Assembly: GCF_026460885.1 (NCBI RefSeq)
Contig: NZ_JAOVZW010000024.1
Span: forward strand, 1 to 64,000
From: Chryseobacterium formosum
GTDB lineage: Bacteria; Bacteroidota; Bacteroidia; Flavobacteriales; Weeksellaceae
DNA length: 64,000 nucleotides
Reading direction: 5' to 3'
Part shown: in pieces, positions 37,359 through 45,256 of the stretch
Layout: each line of letters starts with the position of its first letter
Numbering within the stretch: the stretch's first letter is position 1
Program-made: the position numbers and the translations under genes
The notes under the pieces: generated by a model
Told to the model about the DNA's origin: nothing
Database searches by the model: none
Seen by the model: only the letters and a program-made list of their open reading frames with translations

Positions 37359-38018
37359 ATGACAATGAAATTGCTGCTACAAACTAAATGGATATCACTA
37401 GCGTTACTTGCAATATCTTTTTTACTGATCTATAATCCACTGACCAAATTTCCATATACTTTTTGTGTCATCATTATTTTTATCCTGATCAGTACCTACT
37501 TGCAAAATGGCGATCTGAAATCACTCAATTTCAAGAACCTGAAATCAGTTGACATAAAGATTATTTTAGTTTCATATCTGATCTTAGAATTGAGTGTGGA
37601 TTTTATGATCCAGCCGCTGGTCAATTGGCTTTGTAACGAACCAGCTGATTATTCTACTTTTGAGCATATCAAAGGTGACACAGCACAGTATCTCAAGTGG
37701 TTGTACAGAATGTGGATCAGCGCTGCGATTGGAGAGGAATTGCTGTTCAGGGCATTTGCTTTCGCTCAACTGAAAAATATCTTCGGTGATAAAAAAATTC
37801 TTATAGTCATCCTTTCCGCATTGATGTTCTGTCTGCCTCATTTGTATCAAGGTACGGCAGGACTCATCATGACATTCGTATTCGGGATCGCTTTTGGATT
37901 TTTATATCTTAAATTCAAAAATATCTGGATCAATATCATTGTCCACGGACTGATCGATACTGTTTTTCTCACGTTAAGCTACTTGGGATACATAGAGTTC
38001 TACCAGTTTATCTGGTAG
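37359..38018 (+). CDS. CPBP-family intramembrane protease
   Basis: A 219-residue multi-pass membrane protein. Family motifs are AAIGEELLFRAFAFAQL (the EExxxR glutamates), LMFCLPHLYQG and NIIVHGLIDTVF, with conserved Arg and His residues. These proteases cleave within membranes (Rce1-like), and some protect against bacteriocins. The ATG at 37359 (or 37365) is preferred to a TTG inside the previous gene. It is probably co-transcribed with the amidase gene upstream. Confidence 0.78.
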   Translation: MTMKLLLQTKWISLALLAISFLLIYNPLTKFPYTFCVIIIFILISTYLQNGDLKSLNFKNLKSVDIKIILVSYLILELSVDFMIQPLVNWLCNEPADYSTFEHIKGDTAQYLKWLYRMWISAAIGEELLFRAFAFAQLKNIFGDKKILIVILSALMFCLPHLYQGTAGLIMTFVFGIAFGFLYLKFKNIWINIIVHGLIDTVFLTLSYLGYIEFYQFIW

Positions 38019-38117
38019 CCAATGTGCTTCTCTCATAAAATACTTATAGTTTTTCTTTTGAGGGATCCCTTATCTTAAGTGATATTAGAATTAACTTATA
38101 GAACCTATTATACAGAA

Positions 38118-38146
38118 AGAAGCAGCTATAAAGCTGCTTCTAAATT
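38118..38146 (+). terminator. Terminator after the CPBP gene
   Basis: AGAAGCAGCT and AGCTGCTTCT form a 10-bp stem. The trailing sequence TAAATTTT is only a weak T-tract. Confidence 0.55.
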
Positions 38147-38163
38147 TTAAGATTTATCCAACT

Positions 38164-38304
38164 CTAATCCCCTTTTTCATGTTCATGAGGTTTCAGTTTT
38201 GGATGTTTAGGCTGGTTTGGAGAATTTACCCTCCTTCTTCTGTCGGGTTCCCCATCTGGTTTTTTGGGTTTTGGTCCCGGCTTGATCGCTTCGATTGAAT
38301 TCAT
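38164..38304 (-). CDS. Small Pro/Lys-rich peptide
   Basis: A 46-residue frame from ATG (38304): NSIEAIKPGPKPKKPDGEP, then RRRRVNSPNQPKHPKLKPHE to the end. It is highly basic, disordered and without a signal peptide. Nothing overlaps it, and the composition is unlike random AT-rich DNA, so it may be real. Function unknown. Confidence 0.4.
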   Translation of the reverse strand: MNSIEAIKPGPKPKKPDGEPDRRRRVNSPNQPKHPKLKPHEHEKGD

Positions 38305-38462
38305 AGCGTAAAAAAAATGTTGTTAGTAATTACTTTTTAATATCAAAACAGATTGATATCGATTCCAAAAGTAAATTATCGCAGGTAAGTTTCATTACGG
38401 AAAACCGTAACACTTGAGATTTAATATTTATAGAGTAATTTCCACCAAAGTCAAGCAATACT

Positions 38463-38873
38463 TTATCTTCGTCTGGGAGCACTTCTGGTGTGAGGACTTA
38501 CATACGTTCCATTTTTTCGGGTATAACCTTTTACCTGTACGGAGCCTCCTGAACTCGACTTCGAATTATAACTGGAAGATGATCTTGATTGCGGAGATGA
38601 TGAATAAGACGATGCTTTAGAATAACCAGTGTAAGATGTGTAATTAGGTTTATTAGCCCATCCATAATAATTTCCCCATTTAAGCTTCCTGAAGTTTTTC
38701 TTATCAGCTTTTAAGGATAGGAAAACTTCCGTGTCTTTAGGAATGATAGTCACTGACGATTCACCTTCACTGCTGGAATAAAGCGGTGTATCTTCCTGAA
38801 GTCTAACTGTGTAATAGTTTGTACATGAAATTACCGATAAAAGTAATACAAGATAAAGTAATGATTTTTTCAT
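38463..38873 (-). CDS. SH3-like-domain lipoprotein
   Basis: A 136-residue lipoprotein (lipobox SVISC, Cys17). It has an SH3-like segment (TVRLQEDTPLYSSSEGESSV through WGNYYGWANKP), a Ser/Tyr-rich linker and a C-terminal VKGYTRKNGTYVSPHTRSAP motif seen in many small envelope proteins. A role in cell-wall binding is likely but unproved. Confidence 0.7.
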   Translation of the reverse strand: MKKSLLYLVLLLSVISCTNYYTVRLQEDTPLYSSSEGESSVTIIPKDTEVFLSLKADKKNFRKLKWGNYYGWANKPNYTSYTGYSKASSYSSSPQSRSSSSYNSKSSSGGSVQVKGYTRKNGTYVSPHTRSAPRRR

Positions 38874-38991
38874 TGTTAATAATTTTTATATCTACAAATC
38901 TAAATCAACTTCTTAGAAACTAATTATGGTTTTCCGTATTTAAGAAATGTTAAAATTACATCTTTGTAAAGTCTCAATCAATTTTTTTTGC

Positions 38992-39310
38992 TCTCCCCGC
39001 TTCCGTGCGATTGTCTTGCGTGGTCTATCTTAAAAAGATTTTCCAAATCCTCCTTGTTTGATAAAGGACTTCTACACATAGCCTTCACCAAGAAAAATAT
39101 TCCCCTCCCTCGGAGGGGTGGATTATTTCGCAGAAATAAGACGGGGTGGTTCAGCTCAACTCCCTTAGCTCCCACAAAAATCTGTCGTGTGGCTTCAATT
39201 CCACAGCAATCATCGAATGTTGTCTCTAAAAGAAAAGTCTCCAATCTTGAGCAGATGTTATTTTCTTATATAACTCCAAAGTCAGGAGACTTCGGAGAGC
39301 GGGGTTTGCA
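38992..39310 (+). repeat. Hairpin-rich dispersed repeat, copy 8 of 8 (full length)
   Basis: It has the same parts as copy 7, with core 39098-39151. The right hairpin CTCCAAAGTCAGGAGACTTC ends at about 39302. Two frames in it on opposite strands encode the same repeat-derived peptides as in other copies and are not genes. Nothing else is seen up to 39669. Confidence 0.9.
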
Positions 39311-39669
39311 ACACCGAGATGCGATAATGTTTGCTCTTCCATTTTTAATAGAATAAGATTAATAATTTCTTCTTTTTTGCTCTCTTCTGAAGATGAACTA
39401 TGCAACTTGTCGAAAAGTAATATTAGTTCTGTCTTAACCTTTCTGTTTCCTCAGTCTTGTTATTTTACATAGCCGAAACATAACAATCTTTAAATTCCTA
39501 ATTATTTTGAAAAAAACTAAACCTTATTTCTTAGAGGAAAATAAAAAGTTTACGAAATAGCGTGTATGTGCCTATTAATAGCATCAGGCTTAAATTTGTG
39601 GATAAAATAGCAATAAAAAATCAATAAAAAAGTAATTTATATTACGGAAAAGTGTAATTTTGAAAAAAC

Positions 39670-39695
39670 AAAACCACCTCTTTTTAGAGGTGGAA
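39670..39695 (-). terminator. Terminator of the small peptide gene
   Basis: CCACCTCT and AGAGGTGG pair; on the minus strand TTTTGTTTTTTC follows. It lies 13 nt after the stop of the peptide gene at 39708-39800. Confidence 0.8.
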
Positions 39696-39707
39696 ATTGA
39701 AAAGAAA

Positions 39708-39800
39708 TTACCAGATGATTTCAACAAGCTCCTTCACAAGCTTTGTTATTTGAAGAACTGGTTTTAAAATCTTAACAATTTGGTTTAAAAACTTTCTCAT
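39708..39800 (-). CDS. 30-residue amphipathic cationic peptide
   Basis: ATG at 39800 opens RKFLNQIVKILKPVLQITK, then LVKELVEIIW and stop. Lys/Arg and hydrophobic residues alternate with helical spacing (six positive, two negative charges). It has no signal peptide. A strong terminator follows, and a TTTG about 100 nt upstream with an imperfect -7 suggests its own promoter. The form fits a leaderless bacteriocin or a type I toxin peptide; neither is shown. Confidence 0.5.
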   Translation of the reverse strand: MRKFLNQIVKILKPVLQITKLVKELVEIIW

Positions 39801-40172
39801 GGGATTTAAATTAATTGTTAATGATCAGGGGCTTAAGGTTTTATATAGTCGTACCAGACTGCAATAATCTTAAGCCTTTCTGCTATTACAAAGTTCGAAA
39901 AATTTATTGATTTAAAATGGAGGTAAAGAGTAAATGGCTGGATTTTAACCTTAAAAGTTTTCCACATTTGCATGAAACGCCCTCTACCATTGGATAACAG
40001 CAATTTAATCAAAGGTTACAAAATAAGAATCTATGTTTCAATTAAACAAGAGCATTAAAAACGTTTATTTACAGTACTTACAGGCTTAAACAATAAAAAT
40101 CCCCAACCTTAGCCGAGGATAAAAATTTATCAAATTAAATAATTTTCATATCTATGTGAAAAATTATTTAAA

Positions 40173-40271
40173 ATGTATAATATTGAATTGTATCAACTTA
40201 TTGGCGGTGTTGTAATTGGTTTGGCATTTGGTTTTATTGTCGGAAGATTTTCCAAGAATAAGAGACAGTGA
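40173..40271 (+). CDS. Tiny one-helix membrane protein (copy 3 of 3, intact)
   Basis: A 32-residue protein: YNIELYQL, the Gly-rich helix IGGVVIGLAFGFIVG, then RFSKNKRQ. A -7-like TATCTATG (40149-40156) precedes the ATG by 16 nt. The ATG start and open frame make it the best-preserved member (others at 18548 and 28414). The gene at 40324 starts 52 nt downstream and has a similar membrane helix. Confidence 0.6.
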   Translation: MYNIELYQLIGGVVIGLAFGFIVGRFSKNKRQ

Positions 40272-40323
40272 GATGTCAGATTAAATTTTTATTTATTTTT
40301 TATATTTGAAGAAATCTATTTCC

Positions 40324-40812
40324 ATGTCTGATAATATTGAATATTTTAAAGCATCATTACCAATCGCCGCTCTCATAGGTGTTGTAGTTGGAGCATTTTT
40401 AAATTCTCGATTACAGAGAAAAGATAAACTTCAAGAACACCTTTTCACTTATAAAGTAAAGTCCTATATGGAAATTGCTAGGATTGTTACCGAAACCATA
40501 AGAAGGATGGAAAAGATCAGAGGCTCTTATTATTCCAAAAAAGATGGAGAAAGTTTTTACCAGGTTTACAACAACTTAGTTGATACAATTTCGGAACAAT
40601 CTCTTTTTATAAGTTCAAAAACAAAATTAGATATTGATGAATTATTAAAATCTTTACATAAAGTTTATGACAGCGAACTATTTGGTGAGGATTATGATGT
40701 TCGTATTGTTCATTACATATCATCAATATACTATTGTAGACAATTCCTCCAAAAGCTCCAAAATGATATTGGGTTTGAAAAGAACTCTTTTATAAATCGT
40801 AAAATTAATTGA
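40324..40812 (+). CDS. Membrane-anchored helical protein, paralogue of the gene at 34832
   Basis: A 162-residue protein. One membrane helix (SLPIAALIGVVVGAFL) is followed by NSRLQRKDKLQEHLFTYKVK and a helical domain (SEQSLFISSKTKLDIDELL is shared in outline with the paralogue). The ATG at 40324 is chosen because the TTG at 40306 overlaps the -7 box TATATTTG (40301-40308). It follows the tiny one-helix gene closely. Function unknown. Confidence 0.65.
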   Translation: MSDNIEYFKASLPIAALIGVVVGAFLNSRLQRKDKLQEHLFTYKVKSYMEIARIVTETIRRMEKIRGSYYSKKDGESFYQVYNNLVDTISEQSLFISSKTKLDIDELLKSLHKVYDSELFGEDYDVRIVHYISSIYYCRQFLQKLQNDIGFEKNSFINRKIN

Positions 40813-40822
40813 GCAGTATAGT

Positions 40823-41173
40823 TTACTCAGACTTTAGTTTAAAGTTTGCCGAAGTAGAAAATTTAATTTCATTTCTTATTGAAGCATCCTTAATCGCTTC
40901 TTGCATACCATCTTCACCTAATTTAGTATTGAAGTATAATAGCAATGTAGAAAACTTTCCAATTGCTGATTCTTTGCCTAATCTCTCACTTTGAATAGCA
41001 GATCGCACCATCTTAATTCTACTTTTAGGGTAAGAATAGGCTTTATCGCTGCTTTTATACACTATTACACACTTATTACCCTCAAAAAAGTAAGATTCTA
41101 TTTCATCGGTTTTGTCTTTGTTGTCGATGCAGATTGCTTCTTTTCTAAGTTTATGTGGAGTAAAATTTTGCAT
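40823..41173 (-). CDS. Protein sharing an N-terminal domain with the gene at 31697
   Basis: A 116-residue protein. Residues 17-60 (DNKDKTDEIESYFFEGNKCV through YSYPKSRIKMVRSAIQ) match the gene at 31697; the C-terminal 55 residues are different and helical. A minus-strand TATATTTG lies about 25 nt upstream. It is convergent with the gene at 40324 (10-nt gap). As with its paralogue, it may be the detached front domain of a larger helicase-type protein. Confidence 0.6.
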   Translation of the reverse strand: MQNFTPHKLRKEAICIDNKDKTDEIESYFFEGNKCVIVYKSSDKAYSYPKSRIKMVRSAIQSERLGKESAIGKFSTLLLYFNTKLGEDGMQEAIKDASIRNEIKFSTSANFKLKSE

Positions 41174-41355
41174 TGGTTACTAGGTTGAATACAAATATAT
41201 GAAACTGAAAAAGTATAAATCTGAGGATAACTCAACGGTATTTTATTTATAATTATTTAACTAAAATATTCTAGCTGTATAAGGATTTTATTTACCGTAA
41301 AAATACGTATTAAATTTTATCTTTTTTTTTTTAGATTTGCGAAAATCATATCAAA

Positions 41356-41625
41356 ATGACACATATTAATGATATTATGTATGTATTGAATAGCTTCTAT
41401 ACATATGAATATAGTTTTAAAAGCATGAGTGGTAAAATGATTACAGAATTTATTCACTGTATTTTAAAAGAACGGTTAAACGAAGATGCTGGTTACTCTC
41501 CTAAAGAAATTAAAGTTCAGCAGATACACAATTTGGAAAGATTTGACAAATACGGCTGTGAAGAAGAGAATGTTTCAATGAGAATATTAAAAACTGATAA
41601 TATTCAGCGTGGAACATTATTATAG
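41356..41625 (+). CDS. Small hypothetical protein
   Basis: An 89-residue soluble protein without a signal peptide: NDIMYVLNSFYTYEYSFKSM, then a helical part and KYGCEEENVSMRIL. No family recognised. TAGATTTG (41334-41341) is a -7 box 14 nt before the ATG. It lies between a half site (TTACCGTAAAAAT at 41292) and a full palindrome (41627) of the same sequence, so one regulator may control this gene and the island behind it. Confidence 0.5.
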   Translation: MTHINDIMYVLNSFYTYEYSFKSMSGKMITEFIHCILKERLNEDAGYSPKEIKVQQIHNLERFDKYGCEEENVSMRILKTDNIQRGTLL

Positions 41626-41626
41626 G

Positions 41627-41648
41627 TTTTTACGGTTAACCGTAAAAA
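41627..41648. promoter_or_regulatory. Perfect 22-bp palindrome (terminator or operator)
   Basis: The 22 bp are fully self-complementary, each half being TTTTTACGGTT. It starts one base after the stop codon of the gene at 41356. It could end that transcript, or act as an operator before the six-gene operon. Half of it recurs at 41292-41304. Confidence 0.5.
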
Positions 41649-41763
41649 TATCTTAATTTTTTCCAATACTTTAGTTTCAAATTATATTTTTTTGAAGAAT
41701 AACTTTTTTATGAAATTAAATTGATACCTAATAGGGCTTTTATATTTTATTTACAGTAAGCAA

Positions 41764-42723
41764 ATGTCAAGAGTAACAAAAAATTCAATAAAAGTATGGC
41801 CATACTTAGATAATATATCTAACAATATTATAACATATTCTAGTGAACATTTAAATAAGTCGAATGTCGTTAGTATTGATTTATCGTCATTAAAAACAAT
41901 TACAACATCAGGTGCAGCAATTTTATTAACTAAGCTTATAAAGACTTTAGAGGATTATACTTGTAGAATAATTAGGCCTGAAAATAAAGAGATAGATAAT
42001 TTTCTTAGTAAGATAGACTTCTATTATTTTATTCAAGAAAATTTAAAAATTGAAACTGAAAATCTTTTCGAGAGTTTTGTCATTAAAAAAGAAACCGAAG
42101 AACAAGTATTTGAAAAAAATGGAAGCAATTATATTATGTTTCCTATTTTCAAACTTAATTTTGATGTAGAAAAAGAGAGAATTGGATATGAAAATTTTAC
42201 TGATTGGTTTGCAGATGTTTTATTAAAAAAAGAATTTGATATAATAAAAGATAAACGGGATAAATTAGGTACAGTATTATTTGAAATTGCAAAAAATTCT
42301 CAAGACCATACTGATAATATTGCTTTCTTTGGATTAGATTTATTATTAGATAATGATACCCAAGGCAGGCTTTCGTTTTCGTTCTGTGATTTAGGAGTAG
42401 GAATTTCACGAAATGTTAGAGATTCTTTAGATGGTAAAGATAACGGGTTAAGAAAAGATGCTGCCAAGCATTTTTCATTTTCTGATTCCTATCAATTTGC
42501 ATTCGGAATTGGAAATACAACATCAAAAAACAAGAAAAATAAAGGAATCGGAATGTCTATGATAAAAGATGCTTGTCACTATTTGAAAATGGAATTATCA
42601 ATTTGGGACGCTAGAAGTATGTTACTTATTCCTGAAAAAATCACACATACAGAATTAAGAAAAAATGTATATGACACAGGAAATAACGTTGGATTTTATT
42701 ATTATGGAATATTAAATTTTTGA
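41764..42723 (+). CDS. STAS/HATPase switch protein
   Basis: A 319-residue cytosolic protein. The N-terminal part (about 30-90) looks like a STAS domain (VVSIDLSSLKTITTSGAAIL). The C-terminal part is a GHKL-type ATPase with N box EIAKNSQDH (174-182), DLGVGIS (209-215) and NKGIGMSMI (260-268). There is no phospho-acceptor His domain, so it resembles anti-sigma-factor kinases rather than a sensor kinase. It heads six tightly packed genes; 3 nt separate it from the STAS-like partner. Confidence 0.75.
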   Translation: MSRVTKNSIKVWPYLDNISNNIITYSSEHLNKSNVVSIDLSSLKTITTSGAAILLTKLIKTLEDYTCRIIRPENKEIDNFLSKIDFYYFIQENLKIETENLFESFVIKKETEEQVFEKNGSNYIMFPIFKLNFDVEKERIGYENFTDWFADVLLKKEFDIIKDKRDKLGTVLFEIAKNSQDHTDNIAFFGLDLLLDNDTQGRLSFSFCDLGVGISRNVRDSLDGKDNGLRKDAAKHFSFSDSYQFAFGIGNTTSKNKKNKGIGMSMIKDACHYLKMELSIWDARSMLLIPEKITHTELRKNVYDTGNNVGFYYYGILNF

Positions 42724-42726
42724 TAT

Positions 42727-43134
42727 ATGAAAAAAGTAGATTTTAGTAACCAAAAACTTCATAGAGAATCTTATTATTCCCCTATGCTGAAGGAAATACA
42801 ACTTAATAATGAAGATTTTGAAATAGATATAGATATAAGAAATTGTTTTATAGATTATCCTGCGACTCCCCATTTAATAGATTATTTTTTAAAACATTTA
42901 AAAAGTCTTGATATATCTGAAAAGAAACTTATAATCAATTCAACTTCTTTAGATAATCTCGAGCATTATGTATTGTATTATCTTGTTTTTGAAAGTGATT
43001 TTTTTGATATAAGAGAAAAAATAAGTTCTGAAGAAGAATTGAATTTGTGGATAGAAAGGATTAATCAAAGATTACAAGAAAATAATATTAAACTAATAAT
43101 TAAAACTGAAAATAAAGAATTTAATTATGGATAG
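42727..43134 (+). CDS. STAS-like partner protein
   Basis: A 135-residue cytosolic protein with an alpha/beta layout: EIDIDIRNCFIDYPATPHLI, KKLIINSTSLDNLEHYVLYY and a final helix plus strand. This resembles STAS-like (DUF4325-type) proteins, which often lie beside HATPases and could be its phosphorylation or binding target. No obvious conserved Ser/Thr can be named with certainty. It overlaps the next gene by 8 nt. Confidence 0.55.
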   Translation: MKKVDFSNQKLHRESYYSPMLKEIQLNNEDFEIDIDIRNCFIDYPATPHLIDYFLKHLKSLDISEKKLIINSTSLDNLEHYVLYYLVFESDFFDIREKISSEEELNLWIERINQRLQENNIKLIIKTENKEFNYG

Positions 43135-45253
43135 AAAGATTATATCAGATATTTTATATGAAATTATTGAACGACTAGTTAGATTCCGTACACACTTCAA
43201 TGATATAGAAAATCAATTCTATAATGGAAACGAGGACAAAAAAGAATTGATCGAAAATTACAGAAATGTTCTTCAGGAGTTATATGAGTTTTCAATAAAA
43301 ACTTATAACGAGAAATCAACTGATATAAATGTGTTTAAAGGTATTCTTCAACTAATTAATGATTTACATATTACATATTTGTCTAAATTGCCTAGACCTA
43401 TAGAACCAGTAGAGCTAACTCGTTTTGAAAGAGTCATTTCTAAGCAAATTATGAAATTAAATAATGATGAAGATAATCCTCTTGTGAATGAAGAAAGAGA
43501 AGTCTCAATATTAATGAATGAAACAATAGGTGAAACTTTAGATTTTGATTATTTGTCCGAATTTAAAAAAAAGATTAAAGAAAGTATTAATCTAGATATT
43601 AAATCTGTAGAGCAGAATAGTAAAAAGTTTCATGTAACTATTCCTAGAATTGATGCTTCAAATACTTTTAGATGGCCATCTCTCATACACGAAATGGCTC
43701 ATCATTCTTTCTTGAAAGCTAAATTTGAAGACGAAAATATTGAATTAGATTTCATTAAAAAGACTGGGATTAATAAAGAATTGGCTTTTAATAAATATTT
43801 TGCATCTAATCTTGCCGAAGGGGTATTTGATCAAGAATCTAAACTTTTTTGTTGGCTAAAAGAATGCTGGTGTGATTTGTTTGCATGCATACTGATAGGA
43901 CCTTCACTTTATTTTTCACAATATCTTGTGTTTTTGAATGGCGAAAGTATCTATTCTAGTAATTTAGGTACAACAACAGACAGGTCGACTCATCCTAATC
44001 CTTTGTTAAGACTTTATTTAATTAACTCCATTATATCGCACAGATTTCCAACAATATCTACAATAATTGATGATTTTTGTAATGATTGTAGTAATGTTAT
44101 AGAGCATTTTATCGATGATTCTGATATTAATAAAGAAATATTTAATAGTTTTAATCTTTATTTTACATCTCATTTTTTCACAAAAGACACACAAAAAGAC
44201 AATGAGAATCTTAGTGCATCATTAAGCAAATTAATGCATAAGTATGTTAATTTGCAGCCTGAAATAATTGAGCAATTATCAGAAAATTTATCTCAGGGAT
44301 TACCAATACCAAGTATAAAAATATTTAATGATAAAAATGAATATGAAGAAATCCCAACATATGTACAAGAAATATTTTTAAGCAGTTGGGTGACAAGATT
44401 AAAATGTATTAAACAAAATATTTTAAATATTGTAGAGAAAGTAGGTGATATTAAACAACAATATGAAGATATTGAAAAAATTGTTTTGCGTCATGATCAA
44501 GCAATTCTAAAATCTATTCAAGTTTCTGAGTGGTTTGATTATTTAATTGATCAGTATGACAGAAAAGAGAATATTGAGATTTATAAAAAAGCTGATACAC
44601 AAAGGGCTGACAGAAATATGTTTGAGGGAGTTCTTGTGGACAAAGAAATCAAAGAATTGATATTGGAAAATGAAATAAAGATTATTCCGTTAATGTATTC
44701 AGGACAAAATGTCAATGGAAAAGAAGTAAATCAGATAGGAACAACATCATTAGATATAAGATTAGGAACAAGTTTTCAGGTTTTTTTTCCAGATCAGTAT
44801 GGACTTGTAGATTTTACGGATAAAGAAAATTTTAATTTTGAGAAAAACTCCCAAAGAATAAATTTAGATTTTATGAAAGGCATTACAATTGCTCCTGGAC
44901 AATTTTTGCTCGCTCATTCGATGGAATATGTAAAGATTCCAGATTATTTATCTGGGAATTTGGAAGGTAGAAGTAGTTTTGCAAGGCTAGGGATAGAAAT
45001 TCATATGACTGCAAGTTATATAGATCCAGGTTTTGAAGGTGTAATCACATTTGAAATTTACAATGCCGGACCAAGTACCGTTAAACTTTATCCAGGAATG
45101 AGAATAGGTCAATTAAGATTTGAAAAAAATAATATCCCTGAAAAATCATATTCAAAGAAACATTCTGTTAAGTATATTGGTTTACTCGAACACAATTTAA
45201 GTAAGCAGAATATGGATCTTGAAGTTGATTTAATTAAAAAATATAAAAAATAA
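43127..45253 (+). CDS. Metalloprotease-like domain fused to a dCTP deaminase domain
   Basis: A 708-residue protein of two parts. The N-terminal part (about 1-490) has SLIHEMAHH (H188, E189, H192), the HExxH zinc-protease motif, then KECWCDLFACILIGP (E246, D250) and THPNPLLRL (289-297), an order seen in M48-like proteases. The C-terminal part (about 498-690) is a dCTP deaminase: GTTSLDIRLG, EGRSSFARLGIEIHMTAS, YIDPGFEGVITFEIYNAGP with catalytic E643, and PGMRIGQLRFE. Stand-alone dCTP deaminases are about 190 residues, and such enzymes are known to deplete dCTP in phage defence. Fusion to a protease-like module is unusual. Cleavage releasing or activating the deaminase is one guess. Confidence 0.75.
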   Translation: MDRKIISDILYEIIERLVRFRTHFNDIENQFYNGNEDKKELIENYRNVLQELYEFSIKTYNEKSTDINVFKGILQLINDLHITYLSKLPRPIEPVELTRFERVISKQIMKLNNDEDNPLVNEEREVSILMNETIGETLDFDYLSEFKKKIKESINLDIKSVEQNSKKFHVTIPRIDASNTFRWPSLIHEMAHHSFLKAKFEDENIELDFIKKTGINKELAFNKYFASNLAEGVFDQESKLFCWLKECWCDLFACILIGPSLYFSQYLVFLNGESIYSSNLGTTTDRSTHPNPLLRLYLINSIISHRFPTISTIIDDFCNDCSNVIEHFIDDSDINKEIFNSFNLYFTSHFFTKDTQKDNENLSASLSKLMHKYVNLQPEIIEQLSENLSQGLPIPSIKIFNDKNEYEEIPTYVQEIFLSSWVTRLKCIKQNILNIVEKVGDIKQQYEDIEKIVLRHDQAILKSIQVSEWFDYLIDQYDRKENIEIYKKADTQRADRNMFEGVLVDKEIKELILENEIKIIPLMYSGQNVNGKEVNQIGTTSLDIRLGTSFQVFFPDQYGLVDFTDKENFNFEKNSQRINLDFMKGITIAPGQFLLAHSMEYVKIPDYLSGNLEGRSSFARLGIEIHMTASYIDPGFEGVITFEIYNAGPSTVKLYPGMRIGQLRFEKNNIPEKSYSKKHSVKYIGLLEHNLSKQNMDLEVDLIKKYKK

Positions 45254-45256
45254 TGT

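Noticed and set aside
18660-39310. CRISPR array
   Set aside because: Repeat copies are kilobases apart with unequal spacing, are 100-300 bp long and have no cas genes nearby.
38978-39356. Overlapping frames on both strands of repeat copy 8
   Set aside because: They mirror each other and the other copies; no start signal or conserved domain.
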